Shown here: one piece after another, positions 24,231 to 36,557 of the stretch
Position numbering within the stretch: the first letter of the stretch is position 1
Layout of the letters: every line of letters begins with the position of its first letter
Origin: Butyriboletus loyo
Lineage: Eukaryota; Basidiomycota; Agaricomycetes; Boletales; Boletaceae
Length of the DNA: 64,000 nucleotides
NCBI GenBank assembly: GCA_038093515.1
Contig: JBBPSI010000093.1
Coordinates: 30,110-94,109, forward strand
Direction: 5' to 3'
Notes under the pieces: model-generated
Databases searched by the model: none
Told to the model about the DNA's origin: nothing
Seen by the model: only the letters and a program-made list of their open reading frames with translations
Translations under genes and position numbers: made by a program

Positions 24231-26000
24231 TCATCCAAAGAGCATACTCGCAGCGACATCTACGTTTCCCCCGCCAGCCACTAACAACTGGATAGCCTGC
24301 TCCCTCGACGCTCCAAGACCAACAAGCGTCGCAATATCGTTTTCGGGATATCTTCCTCCGGTGCTCGCTGCCCCCACAGCCGATGCACCGCTTAGGGTAT
24401 GTCCTCCTCCAGGGAACCTTGAACCTGAACCGGGATTCTGCGACACCGACGATCCTCCTCTGAACGACGACGAAGAACCAGAGGAAGTAGCGACTGGCTG
24501 AGGGGAGGGGAGTGATCCCTCCGGGTCCACCCCCGCTTCCAGTATACGCGCTTTCTCCGGGAGCTCATGCTCAGGAAGGAACGAAACTTCGCGTCCTTGG
24601 ATACGGAGGACACCTTTCTGGAGGTCTATACAAGCTTGGTGCGCCTTGAGCATGTCGAGTCCGAGAAGGAGGTCGACGTCGCGCCCCTGATCGGCATTGC
24701 CGTGATTACGACGGACAAGCACGGTTTCTGAAGCTCACCTCCATGACAGTGAATGAACAGGGTAAGTAGAGGTCTGCCAGCTTTAGTTGTGCACTGTGTA
24801 CCCTTCCGAGAATCTTGGCGGTTCCTACACCTCTAGCGATACCAGCGAATCGTTTGTCTACGAGGCGCATGATCCTGGGTGTCATGTACATATTCATATT
24901 TCGATCAGCGAGCACAGCTGGGGGTGGGATGTGTAATCACAGACGTACCCGCATGATTCAGCGCATTCCGGACTCACTGATAGTAAAATAGTGTCAGTCC
25001 AAGAAAGAAACGACCAAGCGCCTCAATCAACTCACTTATCGTGCTTTGTGCACCACTGTCCACGAACGCCTTCACGGGACGCGAATTAACCTCAACTGGA
25101 ACGCTGACAATGCCCTTCACATTAGCAATCCCTCGACGCCCCTACTCTTCCTTCCTCCCACGCGGACAAACGCGAAGCTGACTCACTAAAGCATTGCTAC
25201 CCTCCCGAACGCCTCTGGGCTGTACTCGAGGGCATGCTCCAAGTTCTCCATGATAGCCTGCTGTCTTATAGCCTCTTCTATCCTCGTTTGTGCCTCCACG
25301 CCGAACGGGTCTGCGTTGAGTGCCTCAATCTCGCGTTGTCGCGCTAGTTCAGCGTCACGTTGTCGTTCTTGCAGTTGCCTGAAGAGCGCGGCAAATCGAG
25401 CGGGAGAATGTTCTGCCGCTTCAGCCAGCTCGGGTTGGGTCTGTTGTAAAGTAAGTAGGTCAACTCGAAGTGGAGAGAACCGAAATGGACGGACTTGTCG
25501 AATTTGGCGCAGCAGGTCGGGGTTGCCCAATATCTGTAGCCGCGTCATCTCCGAGTCCGCATTCTGCGGTGATACTTCTCTATAGAATGGATGATGCCGA
25601 ATCGAGCACCGAGAGTACGCGATCGCGGAAGGACAGGGAGAGTAAGGCACCAGCATACGGAAACAGAACACCAGGACACTATTGGAGACCCACCTCCTGC
25701 CAGAACCCACAGTTCTTCGCCTGAGCAGTAGCATGGCGTTATCGGACACACTGAGGCCCCTCATCGTCGTCGATGGCTGGCTAAGCTCGCGTCCCTCTAG
25801 TGAGATGACTTGCTCAGATACAGGGATACCAGACTACGTCCCGCGTATGAGCATCGGATGAGGTAGCGTTCACGAGATATGATATATGACCAGTGGCTCA
25901 CCTCGGCCTCGACAAGTGCCTGAACGTCCTGAAGCTCCATGTTTGGGTCTATCTCCACGGTGAAGGCCTGGCCCATGTCAGTGACGAACGTTATTCGCAT
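24231..26000 (-). CDS. Ddi1-type ubiquitin shuttle with retroviral-like aspartyl protease
   Basis: DNA-damage-inducible protein 1 family, which brings or cleaves ubiquitinated cargo at the proteasome. Exon 1 starts [17 protein letters not shown], the ubiquitin-like domain, and joins through a clean intron to [17 protein letters not shown]. Next comes the helical HDD region ([30 protein letters not shown], with F-x-R and DPF-type motifs). The protease core follows, with the active motif [13 protein letters not shown], then [20 protein letters not shown] and [17 protein letters not shown]. The last exon ends with a UBA domain ([19 protein letters not shown], then [10 protein letters not shown]). 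All family parts are present in order and the catalytic Asp is intact. Several introns of 50-110 bases. Confidence 0.93.
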
Positions 26001-26483
26001 GGTCTAGAGACCCTTGGACGTGTAAATGTGAGAATGCTTGGGTTGTTGTAGGTCGTATCCGTATGGTATGATAATCAAGTGGAGGGATCGACAACGTGCC
26101 CGGAGCACACGAAGGGGTGGGCGATCTCGAAGTACTCGATCAGGAAAGTGTTGTAAAACGCTCACGACGAACGCGACCAGCGATGGTTAAATACCTCAGT
26201 GGCCATGCCATGGACACGCAAACCCTCCACGAATGATCCAGAATTCAGTGGAAGGAGACGACGCGTCAGCTTAGCCAGCATCTCAGTAAGCAAGCGCCCA
26301 GAAGCGCAGCATGCAGTGATATTAAAGTATACAATACAACGTCGACGAGATCCCTCCTCATAAAGCGAACCTACAGTCATCTATTGTCGAATCCCTCGTC
26401 CGCCCAATCTACTTCTCGTAATTGCAGAGCTATGACAGAAACAATATAGGTATCCACAGCACCACGAACACGGAACAAGTAAC
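26001..26483. other. Intergenic between Ddi1 start and Atg29 stop
   Basis: This is presumed promoter of the Ddi1 gene. No gene or clear motif seen. Confidence 0.4.
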
Positions 26484-28132
26484 TCACAGCCTTGACCCCG
26501 TCCCGCGAATGTTGGACATGAGCGCGCTCTCCAGGACAGAGGCTGACAAGCTCGTGTCTAACAGTAACATCCTACGTTAGCGATCTTGTGCAGCTAGAAC
26601 ATTACAGTGCTCACCACTCAGATCGCTGAAACTGCTCGCCGAACTCCCTTGGTTACTCTCCCCCTCGCTTACGCCTGCAGCCCCCAGTGCACCGAACCCT
26701 TGGCGCGTATGGGCATGGCTCCTTGCGTTCCGCACAGACACTGCAGGTGGAGAGCTAGACTTGGTCGGCGAGAGGTGCCGCTGCATTGGAGAACTCGCGA
26801 ATGGTACAGGTTGAGAGTTCGGCTGGAGGTGGGACGTCGCTTGCGTTTGGCATTGATTTGGAACATGAGCGTGATCATGCGGGGAGGAAGCATGGCGATG
26901 TACTGGTGGTGGCGAAGGAGAAGATATAGAAGGTGACGGAATAGATGGAATCGAACCTTGAGGCGAAGATGCACTCGACACGCTCGCACTGTGATCGCTA
27001 CTCCGCACAGCACTCGCAAACTCTCCAAGCCGAACGTCCAGTCCTGTATGCTCATTGAACCTAAGTTTACTCGGTGAACTTGGCGTGGCCCCGACCCCGC
27101 CATCCCCACCAGAATGGGCACGCATTGCGATAGCAGAAGCAGGGAATGCCGGACGGCCACGCATGGCCTCTTCCCGTCTTGTATCTTCGCGTCCCTTGCC
27201 TTTGTCAGGAGACACCGGTGATCTCACAAGCCCCAGCCTCTCGCTCGTCATCATCTTCTGCAGCTGCACAAGCTTCTTATCCAGGTGTTCCTGATCCTCC
27301 GTCTGCCTCTCCATCTCCTCCTCTCTTCTCTGTGCTAGTTCCTCCTCATCGCTCGATTCGCTCTCAGCTTCGTCAGAGAATGGGGAAGTCGTACGTGGCG
27401 GCGCGGAGAGCGGACCTGTGGAGCGCTTGGTGCCCTGCAGCGTAGCGGTGGACGAGGAGGATGTCTTGCCATGCGTCGAGTGGCCTTGCCCTCCGCGAGG
27501 CTTAGACGGCGACTTGTACGTCAGCGAGTTCAGGCGCGCTCTCACACCCAGCGGCGTGACCATCCTTTGGCTCACAGAGAGTCGCCGTGCGCTGAGGGGA
27601 GCGACACCCGCAAGCATGGTAGGCGGGATGTTGATGGACAGCGGGCGAGAAGAAGGAATAGAAGGCATCGCGTCCGCCGAGCGAGGCGTAGGAATAGCGG
27701 GACTCGACGGAGCAGCGGGGAAGGGGGTTGTAACGGATGCGGAGGTCGAGAGGACGCCTCGAATGTCTTGCAACCCACGAAGGTCCTCCTCATACCGAGC
27801 CTGTGCGCGATAGAGGAGGTAGGGCAAAGGTACTTCTAGATGGGCAGCAAGGCCCTTCCCTGTGTACGTGTGTTCGGCGTAAAGGACGCGCGGGGAGTGA
27901 AAGAGAGGACGCACAGTCTGTACCGCCGTTATCGCTCGTCCGACTGAGCGCGATGACCTCCCAGAGGATGTTTGCCTTCTCGGTATTCCATTCTATCTGA
28001 GCGTGGATATCAGATTCGGTTCGCTGAATTGTCTAGATACGACAGACATACATGCGGTGGATCGGGGTGTGGTTCGTCGGGTCTGTTGTATGGAAGTTGG
28101 ACCACGACGCGTACCCGAGGAGGCGTAGGCAT
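26484..28132 (-). CDS. ATG29: Autophagy protein Atg29
   Basis: An Atg29-family scaffold subunit which, with Atg17 (and Atg31 in yeast), helps build the phagophore assembly site. The start at 28132 gives MPTPPRVRVVVQLPYNRPDE. Introns join this to IEWNTEKANILWEVIALSRT and then to GKGLAAHLEVPLPYLLYRAQ plus ARYEEDLRGLQDIRG, which is the whole Atg29 N-terminal domain in its usual order. A long Ser/Pro-rich, probably disordered middle (about 350 residues) has an acidic/charged patch (EESSDEEELAQRREEEME-like) and many SP/TP sites, which suggests phosphoregulation. The last exon reads SDLSDTSLSASVLESALMSN and ends IRGTGSRL, a short conserved-looking C-terminal helix. An in-frame upstream Met at about 28340 exists only without splicing, and I rejected it. 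Confidence 0.85.
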
Positions 28133-28283
28133 TGGCGCGTTCCTGTAGAGACGATGTAGGTTCACTCGCGTCGACGCTGCCACGCACGGCGACGAAGTAG
28201 GTATGGGACTTGGTCAGGGTTTGCTGTAAAGCCAAGCTTACTTTACCCGATTTGGTACTCACCCCCTTCCGAGCTTCACCGCC
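28133..28283. promoter_or_regulatory. Bidirectional promoter, ATG29 and NOPCHAP1-like gene
   Basis: 151 bases separate the two divergent start codons. No TATA box is evident. Confidence 0.5.
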
Positions 28284-29079
28284 ATGTCCAACAAGAACAA
28301 GCCTCCCTTCCTCGATGTCGAGGACGACGACCAACGACAAAACAGAATCGGTTCGTTCACTCCCATCGCTCCTCAGAAAGAAAGACTATCCTCTACCAGG
28401 CACTCTTCTCGAACGACTAAACACCACATCGCCCTCGAGCTCGGTGTCCCCCAATCCTCTCTTCAATATCGGACGCGAACGTTTACCAGATCCAATTAAA
28501 CCTCCCACTGACCGTACGACCCATCCCATCGCTTTCGTCCATCCCCGATGACCCATAGCACTTCGCCTATCCCACAGTGCTAGCACGCGTAAAAGCCTTC
28601 CTTCCCGTCATATCTGCTTCGAACGAGGCGCTCTCCCAACAAAGACCCGAGGACATCGACATCGAAAATGTCCCAGGGGACGAAGCACAGTACATCGAGA
28701 TGGTGCGTACCATAGCTTACTCTCGTCCCCCTCCGCCTCTCCAAATCGTGGTCTGCATCCGGGCTCTCTTATTCACGAACGCTCTCAGAAACTCGGACTA
28801 GGCGTCTTTGAGGCTAAGCCTCGCACAGAGCCAGGATTACGCCCGACGAGCCCTTCCTCCGAAACAGATTCGGAACCAACATTGGACACGACCTCGTCAG
28901 AGTCCGAATCGGATTCCGAGTCGTCCCGCTCGAGCTCAGAAGAAGACTCCGATGACAACGCTTCTGCTTCCGCCAGTGACGACTCGGATGCAGAGTCGCG
29001 GCCGAAATCGCCAGTCGATATGAAACCCGTCTCGTCTCGTCCTCTCAAACCCATCCCACGAGCAAAGATCGAGGTCTGA
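28284..29079 (+). CDS. NOPCHAP1-like (DUF4598) chaperone adaptor
   Basis: A small acidic protein resembling NOPCHAP1, which links the R2TP/PAQosome chaperone to Nop58 during box C/D snoRNP assembly. It starts MSNKNKPPFLDVEDDD. Later exons give LLERLNTTSPSSSVSPNPLF, the core helix LLARVKAFLPVISASNEAL followed by DIDIENV, and then, across a 90-base intron, YIEM joined to KLGLGVFEAK. The (I/V)EM-(x)LGLGVF signature is the best family mark. The C-terminus is Ser/Glu/Asp-rich with about 70 acidic or Ser residues, then PRAKIEV and a TGA. The first intron (near 28335-28375) lacks a standard donor in my reading, so that join is uncertain. Confidence 0.75.
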
Positions 29080-29462
29080 GCTCGCATCCCGTGTCCGATA
29101 TAAGATGCAGACGTCACAGGAACTTCGTAACGTTGAATCCGTCGTGCATCTTTCTTCCCTATCGGCGTACCTCTTACCGTCCGACATGTCCAACGAATGT
29201 ACGGCGCGATCGTTGTGTTATATTTGAGAAGTTCTTCAGGAAATGAATGACTGCGCCCCGACCAGAATCACATCGATAAATATTGGAACAAGCAGCTACA
29301 ATATTACAAACATGCACGATTTTCTAGATACTGTGGTTCCCTGAGGTACTAAATAAGCAGATCGACTATATACGCGTTACACCGAAAAGCTGTTCGTACA
29401 ATAAACGAAAAGTAAGAAAACCCGAAACAATAAATAAAGTGTCTAGACTCGCCGCATCTCCA
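29080..29462. other. Intergenic, convergent 3' ends
   Basis: AT-rich with ATAAA-type poly(A) signals on both strands near 29275 and 29400-29435. No gene seen. Confidence 0.5.
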
Positions 29463-31881
29463 TCACCGCCCCATCATGCTCATCCCGTTCGCATCGGGAG
29501 GGCTTGACATGAACGACAACCAAAAATCGTTGTCGAAGAAAATATCCGAACCCATAAAATAATTCGGATCACTCATCAAGAGGTTGGGAAAGGCGTGCTG
29601 AGAGTCCACCGGGCCGGGGGCGAGGTTACCTCCTGCATTGACGCACGTGGCCGGGCTTCCACCCACATACCCACCCGTGCTCATTCCACTCGAGACACTC
29701 GCACTCCTACTCGCATTCGAGGGGCCAAACTCTGCCCGGGTGCTCGTTGTGAAATGCTGCACCACCGGCTTCGAAAACTCTGTAGGCTGCCCCCCCGATC
29801 TCTCGACCTTCTTTTTGAAGGAGAGAACACCCGCCTCGATCAGTCGAGCGCACTTGGCGGAAAAATGGTCAGGCGAACAGGCGATGAGCGACAGCCTCTC
29901 GATCGTCCTCGCCAATATCGAATCCGAAGACCCTGGCATCTGTTGACCTGTGTTCTCGAACACGCTCCATTTCGACAGGATGACAAAAATGGTGGCAAAC
30001 GTAATCATGCTGAATAGGTTGTCGGGAGCGGTGCTCATCAATGCGAGCTCGGGTCGCGAAATTGTTGCGAGCAATATTGCTTCGCTGAGTACCAGGGCAT
30101 GGTGCCCCCAACTTTGTGCAAGGTTGACGCCATTGTGTTCGGCCACGAGAAACCAGGGGTTGTGGCTGTCGAATTTGGTGAGCGTGGCCTTGGTTTCCAT
30201 GAGTGCGTGGACAAGGACAAGGAGTCGACATGACTGGTAGTAGATATGAAGCATCTGGAAATAGAAGACTTCGTGTTCTGCTAGGACTGGGAGTCAGAGT
30301 CAGGACTATTTGTTCATGTAAAGTCTGGGAACCAGGGGGACATGACAACAGAGAATAAGCTGAAAGCATACCTGGAAGTGGGGACAGGAGTCGTTCGAGA
30401 ACGTCCATGTGAATGAAGAAATCGAGCACTTCTTTATAGAAGACACCAAGCCCGTCGACAGTCCGTAGTCGTATCGAGAGTCCCTGTTGGGTAAGGGCGA
30501 AAAGTTGGCAGAGAAAAGACAATCTTAAGTCTCGAGTTGAACCAATGGTAGCGTGCGAGCTCGTATCGAGGATATCATATATCAGAGTTTGGCAATCTGA
30601 TATAGCTTCCCGGCCAGTGCCGACACAGAGCCTTCAAACCCCCAGTAAATCGACTAATACTACAAACGAGGGTGGCACCCGCTTACATTGACTCGACAGT
30701 ATTAAGGGCAAACCACTGAAATTGGGTGCAACGTCAATGCATGTTCAGAGACTGATCTTGGTGGACGCACTAGTCGTGCTTTATCGAGCGCTTCGACGAG
30801 TTCTGCGCTTGATGACTCGTTTGGCTTTTTTTGATTACGAAGTGTCTGAGCATATACCATAGCTTCGCTTAGACGAAGATTCATGGCCATACTGACCGCT
30901 GTCGCAGCTATTAATCTTCCGTCACGGGGTTCTTTTGGTATTGTGTCACCGACGGGCTCCCACAGAGAGAGAATGAGGATGGCATGAATCGCGTCTGTGG
31001 AAGGGAGTGGGTTAAAGGATTGCTTGAAGACAACATCTTCAGCTAAGCGGTAGAGCTGCGGAGTGACGATGGAGCGTATTGAAGGTTCCAGATGCCGAGA
31101 GGCTATGCAACATTGGGCGAGGCGCAGCAAGGGACCATCATTGCGGTTGCTGGGTTGTAAGCTTAGCCAAGGGCTGTAACGTTCCTCAAATCTGAAAAAG
31201 ACGCGTCTGATGAAAAGATACTGAACAGAGAATGGCTGATACACACATGTCAACCAAGTATTTGACCTGCTCACGTCCCAGTACGTGGAGGAGTGTCTGA
31301 TCTACCTTGGTCCGAGAGGATTCTGCAGTGTTTGTTCCACTGCGCGTCAGTGCATGTATGGCAAGCATAGGAACCATAGTGCTTTCGAAACCGCCAGGGA
31401 GCTTCAAGAAACCCCATGGGGATTGCTTCTCAGGTAGGAGACGCTCTGGGTGCAGTAACTCGACCTCTTCCACGTTGCGCGGTGGCGGTCTGAACGGAGG
31501 CAAGGTGTCCGTGGGTGTATCGCCCCAAACCTTGTGATGTCTTCTCGTGTCGTCCATCGTGACGTCCTGTGGCTTCTTAGAAAGCGGGGCGGAGGATCTC
31601 CGATCGATATTGGGTTGAGCTGGGGTTGGTTGTTGATCACGTGCAGAAGAAGGTGCAGAAGACGAACGGGAGCCGTCCTCGAAGGAACAGGAGAGACTGA
31701 GTACTTTGCAGCGGTGACATTGAGCACCAGAGTTGTCGCCATCAAGCATTTCGCACCGTGTTTTGTGCTTCCGGCATGATAGACACGCTTGAGCGGCTTT
31801 AGCTCGTTTTGCGGGTGCTGCGCGCGGAGAGTGGGCACGTTTTGAACCGACCACGGGGTCGTGCGTGTCTCGAGTGGCCAT
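29463..31881 (-). CDS. Zn2Cys6 fungal transcription factor
   Basis: A Gal4-type regulator. Near residues 32-60 the protein has a binuclear zinc cluster: ACLSCRKHKTRCEMLDGDNS followed by GAQCHRCKVLSLSCSFE, with Cys spacing 2-6-11-2-6, all six Cys intact. A Ser/Gln-rich linker leads to LPPFRPPPRNVEEVELLHPE and then the helical middle region of fungal-specific factors (MLAIHALTRSG, VDQTLLHVLGREQVKYLVDM, LRLAQCCIASRHLEPS, DAIHAILILSLWEPVGDT, GRLIAATAVSMAMNLRLSEA). The C-terminal exon carries MLHIYYQSCRLLVLVHALME and ends with an acidic/Phe-rich piece (DIFFDNDFWLSF) that could serve for activation. Introns are few. Targets are unknown. The start at 31881 is the first Met before the zinc cluster. 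Confidence 0.88.
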
Positions 31882-34800
31882 GGTGAAGGTGAAGGTGAAG
31901 GAGTCAACTTTGTCAACTTGAATACTCTACCCCGGACCCGCGCCGGCAAGGCTACTGCCGCGAAACACTACGCCCGCTTCAAAGTCAGCAAGTGCCTGAC
32001 AGGTGGGCCTCTGCCCTACTTACCGAGTCGGCCCCACGCCAAACTTGTTCGTTCGCAAACGTTTAATCACTAACCAGCTTGACGTCGACCACCGTCACGC
32101 CAATCGGCGAGCGTTTCGTTGAGCGCTGTGAATTTCTTAGGATGGGGCCGAGATGAGTCAAGTTTGCTGACGCGACGCTGTGCCTTTCTCCCGGATAGCG
32201 ACGCTATCTTTCTAATGGTCCTGTGCCAGGGGTCGGTCGCTGACGGTGGACAGACCCTGTGGACAACAAGCGAACCAAGGTGGGAATGCCACGGGTGCAA
32301 GCTGTTCGATGTAATATCTCGGGGAATAAGTGGAACGAGGGTATCATACCGCATCACTATCCAAGCTGCTGCTTATATTGAAGGTAAGTGTCAACCTTCT
32401 GCCACTCAAAGTGAGTTGTTCTAGTTGCAGGGGGGCAAAGAAGCGACGACCAAGGTGTCTAGTGAATTTAGAAGTCCCAAAACTTGCTATATCAGGGTGC
32501 GTTACGGTACTCGGTGAGTAGTAGGCCATACTTAAACCATAATAAGCACGGCCGCAGCCCCTTCCATGCATACCGGTACATTCCGGTCACCCCAAGCCCA
32601 ACCTCTGCTGGACGCAGGATGCCGTGCCGGTATAAAAGGTATCAGAATACATCTTAGTATTCTTCGTGTCTTTGCCGAAGCCCGTCCCTACACCATGTGC
32701 TTCTCGCAGCTACTTAATACTTGACTATCAAACCTTATTCCACGAGCAGGGTCGGTCAGGATGGTACTCGTCGGGTTCAATCGTTCTGGGCTTGCCTTCG
32801 CATTATCTATCGATGAGCACCCATTTCGCGCTATTCGTCCTCGTTTAGCAGAAGCGTCATAGGTCAACAAAAATCGCAATTTAGATCTAGAACAGCATTC
32901 TAGGGTAAGCTGTTGTCTTGTGCATTTTCCAACACTGTCTTCGTCCAACGTGGTTTGAGAAGATGTATATCATCTCTACGGCCAGAAGTCAACGCGACCT
33001 CTAATTTCCGAACCCGATGTGTGGTGCACAGTGGCCCGGTCAACTTGGCGATCGGAGCTACAGTTGTGTTGGGAACGGACGGCGCTGCTACCCAACATTC
33101 GACTCGGTTTCGATACACAAGGCACTATCGAACATGCAACCGTTCTCTCAACTTTCTACGGTCCCAGCTCCTCTGTCAAATGTTTCAGAGAATCCAGGTG
33201 CCATTCATGTGATGTATAATTTTCACCCTAGGTGACGGTTTCAAGTGATCATTCAATGGTGGGGTTCACTCGGTCTTGCCCAGTAGCACGAACGAGATTA
33301 TACAGAACTTCTCCACAATCAGAAGAGGACGTTCTTTCCCGTCGTCAAGTAACCTCGTGCACACAGGTGCTGTTGTCCCATTTATTCTCCAGGCGCAGAT
33401 ACATTCGAACGCTTGCGTATACAAAGCGTTGTCACCGTGGAAATGCGAGGCAGACTCTATCGAGTACGGAGTGTCCACTCTACACCTGCCGAACGTCGAT
33501 TGACACCTCCAGACTTATTTTCCTTCCGTAGATCCGAACCGGTTTCGTCGCTTGGATCGCTCTTGGGACTACCCTCCGTTGATTCATTTCCAGAACGAGG
33601 GTGAATTCAAGTGCGATTTTCCCCTCCCAGCCGACATTCTTGCTTTGGGGATCGACCCTGGACGCGCCCCAGGCTGGTCTTTGTTTTCCTTCTCCGCCCC
33701 CTAATTAACGAAATTATCACAACTCTCGTAAAGTGATACAATCGCATTCGACGTCATTTATGATGGGGAGTTGATAGTGGTGGCCGACAAGCTACTCTAA
33801 GACCTCCTACTCGTGGGTGTTTGTCCGATATCCTGCGTTGTTGAGGAAAAACATTAATGTAGGCTGGGCTGGGATCACAGAAATACCCACACGTCCTGTG
33901 AAAGGCCCTTGCCTGATCCGTGTTGTGATTGGCTGTTCGGACTTGGAGAGTTGCTTTTCGACCAATCAGAGCACTCATAAGCTTCTTTTCATTTCAATAG
34001 ATATGACTCGCATTGCAAGGGCTACTTGGGTCATCCGACCTCGCATTCATTGTCCGACGGGTGGCATGTATAACTTGAATCGAGTGCTTCTCGTTTTCCT
34101 GATGGGCCCGTTCTCGCTCGGTCTTGTCATATGGATGTGATTGCAAGTACTTGGAGAAAAATCGGAAGTTGCACCGAGCGTCATCACGACAACATGCCCA
34201 AGCTCTCCGCCAAGGTATAAGACCCCAGCCTCTCAACGTTATCGATCCCTTTGTAGGACAAATATACTATACGAGTCTTTTGGGGCCCCTGTGCCGCCTC
34301 TTACGTCTAACTGAACGATTACTCGAAGTATCTCAGGTCTTCGTGGACGTACAAATGCCCGATATGCCAGCACCATCATGATGATCAACCTCGCTCGACT
34401 CCATCGAATTTGACCAGTTCTCAGTACTTGTTCCCGTCGTGTTCCTGAGGCCTTGTCACAGCTCCCTTCCTTTCCGCAGTCAATGTTTTCATTGATCCAG
34501 TTGGCCAGGGAAGTACCGGAATATCACCTGTCGTGCTCACGCCCTCCGCTGCAGGGACAGTGCCAACTGCCATAAGCCATTTCTGCCATATCCCATGCTG
34601 TTGAAGGTGACTCCGTTGGTTTGGGGATGCACCCTGCTAATCCAAACCCTTGATTTTCTACTGGTTGATGATTTGGCTCGTGTTATATGCAATACCTCCC
34701 TGATATCTGCCGTATACTAGTTGTCATGTGTCTCCCATGTTCGAGTCGGGCACTTCGACAATATGATGGTGATCACGAAACCTTGACTCACAGTACCATT

Positions 34801-34943
34801 TTTAGACAAGTTGAGCCACTAAGAATATTCGTGTGGCAGGAGGGGGACGCGGCGTCTGAAACTCAGGTATATATCAGGGCCAATCGCCGGGACCTTGTCA
34901 ATGTCCTCGCGCAAAGTGTACTAATCCTTATTTCCGGTTCTTC
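31882..34943. other. Long gene-poor stretch
   Basis: About 3 kb with only one coding-like segment (33019-33704). A TATA-like box (tataaaag) lies at about 32632 on the plus strand, with several ATGs 40-70 bases on but no long frame. From 33720 to 34940 I see no supported gene. Confidence 0.45.
33019..33704 (+). CDS. Possible orphan gene, spliced, 3' end clear
   Basis: The last exon, from an acceptor near 33532, reads PNRFRRLDRSWDYPPLIHFQ followed by NEGEFKCDFPLPADILALGI and ends GWSLFSFSAP at the TAA 33702-33704, with a protein-like composition. Upstream coding-like pieces are GFDTQGTIEHATVLSTFYGP (about 33110-33175), NEIIQNFSTIRRGRSFPSSS, then VPFILQAQIHSNACVYKAL and VTVEMRGRLYR in other frames. 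I could not find consistent splice joins or a start codon, so the 5' limit is approximate. No family is recognised, and it may be degenerate. Confidence 0.3.
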
Positions 34944-36407
34944 ATGGAGAGCGGACTGGACAATGATGCTGCAGAACTGGCAGCGGAGACGGAGAACTTT
35001 ATTTCTGAACTGATGATGCAGCCAGATCGCGAGCAGGTGACCTCAGAAATTGGTGGTGAGCACCCTTAATTTCTCGGCTTCCGAGCTCTCTAGGACTGCT
35101 CTCTGAATCTATGTATCACTTCCCTCTCGTAGTGCTGCAATCTATCTATGGAGATAGTGCGATTCATCTCTGGCATGGTTCGAGAGCAGGGAGTCCCGAG
35201 CATACTTCAGATCGGGGTTCTCCAAACAACGGGACGGATACGATTCGCTACGTGGTTTCACTCAAGTACATAAGTCGTTCGTTTCGTTTCTTCCATTCTC
35301 CCCTTTCATTGACTATCATTTATTTCTCTCTCCGGTATCCCCTCGCTGCCGCTCTGATAGTCTTCCATCCCACGAGGATGTATCCATCCGCATTCTCGTT
35401 TCTCTGCCTCCTTCATACCCCGCCGAGAGCCCACCGCAGCTACAGCTTCTCTCACGCTACATCGGTGCCTTTGGCGTCGACTCATCTCTCTTCGGATCAA
35501 TACTCCGTACTTTTATATCATTATCTGGTATTGAATGGTCCCCCGATACCGTCTGCGTCTTTGACGGGATTCAGAGCGTCCTCGAGCGGTGCGAAGCATG
35601 GTACGAAGACAAACTCAATAGAGAAAAAGTGGGGGAGCTTATCCGAGAGGACGCTTCGGGGCGTGATGCAGCACCACAAGAATCGGTGGAGTCGACGAAG
35701 GAGGACGGGGAGGGATTGGGGAGAGCATCGCGACCGACCACGACTCTCCAGAATGTAGCGCTGCCCGAGGGTATTAGGCTCATCGAAGCCGAGCCGATCG
35801 TGGATCGGAAGAGCGTATTTGTAGGGCGGGCATGTCAGATATCACATCCATCGCAGGTTCGTCGCGTGCTGGTTGTGTTTTGGGTTTCGCATCACTGATA
35901 CAAGTGTGCTGGTTCTAGGTTCCACTAATATTGAATCACTTGATGTCAGAACGACATATTGCCCGCGCGGCACATCCGATCATCAACGCCTGGCGCTGTC
36001 AGGTCGGAAACATTCTCCATCAAGGTGGGTGACCCTATCCCGATTTGCCACGCAGGCGACGTAGCTAAGTGAGGAACGACACCACATCAAAAGATAATGA
36101 CGATAACGGCGAGACGGCGGCAGGGAGTCGGCTCGCACATTTATTGTCCATTTTGGTAAGTGGATTCATATGGATGAGAGTGTTTGGCGTGCGGTGCTGT
36201 GGCCCGGCTGATGCGAGTTGAACATTTTATTGCGCTCAGGAGATCAATAACGTGCTCGTCGTCGTGACAAGGTGGTTTGGAGGGATTCATCTCGGACCTG
36301 ACCGGTTCAAACACATCAATCATGCGGCGCGGAATGCGCTCGAGATAGGTGGCTTTTTAGACCAAGCAGAGGGAAGTAAGAGCGGGGCCAAGGGAAGGAA
36401 ACGCTGA
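34944..36407 (+). CDS. IMPACT/Yih1 homologue, RWD plus UPF0029 domains
   Basis: A regulator that binds Gcn1 and so restrains the eIF2-alpha kinase Gcn2. The start at 34944 gives MESGLDNDAAELAAETENFI and, after an intron, VLQSIYGDSAIHLWHG: an RWD domain with its YGD motif. The RWD continues in VSIRILVSLPPSYPAESPPQ and SLSGIEWSPDTVCVFDGIQS. A linker with acidic/Gly residues leads to the UPF0029 (IMPACT) domain: KSVFVGRACQI, VPLILNHLMSERHIARAAHP, INAWR, then DNDDNGETAAGSRLAHLLSI and NNVLVVVTRWFGGIHLGPDR. The WFGG and D-D-GE-A motifs are the domain's marks and are intact. Short introns split the second domain. The tail is basic (KSGAKGRKR) before TGA 36405-36407. Confidence 0.92.
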
Positions 36408-36557
36408 GCTCGGCCTGGATAGTGTTTGAAGGGTGTAGTACTAAACACTGGCTTGTGTAGTAGCCGGAGTTGAGCGCTCCGGATTTCCGTGCCTTCCCTG
36501 GACCTGCCAGGTGACCTCTGATTCTCCCAAGTATATTCCCGACCTGGGTAAACTGAA

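Noticed and set aside
28132..28340. Upstream Met codons as the Atg29 start, one overlapping the neighbour's ATG at 28284
   Set aside because: The family N-terminus (RVRVVVQLPYNRP) begins at 28132 and joins cleanly to the next exon; the upstream frame is not conserved-looking.
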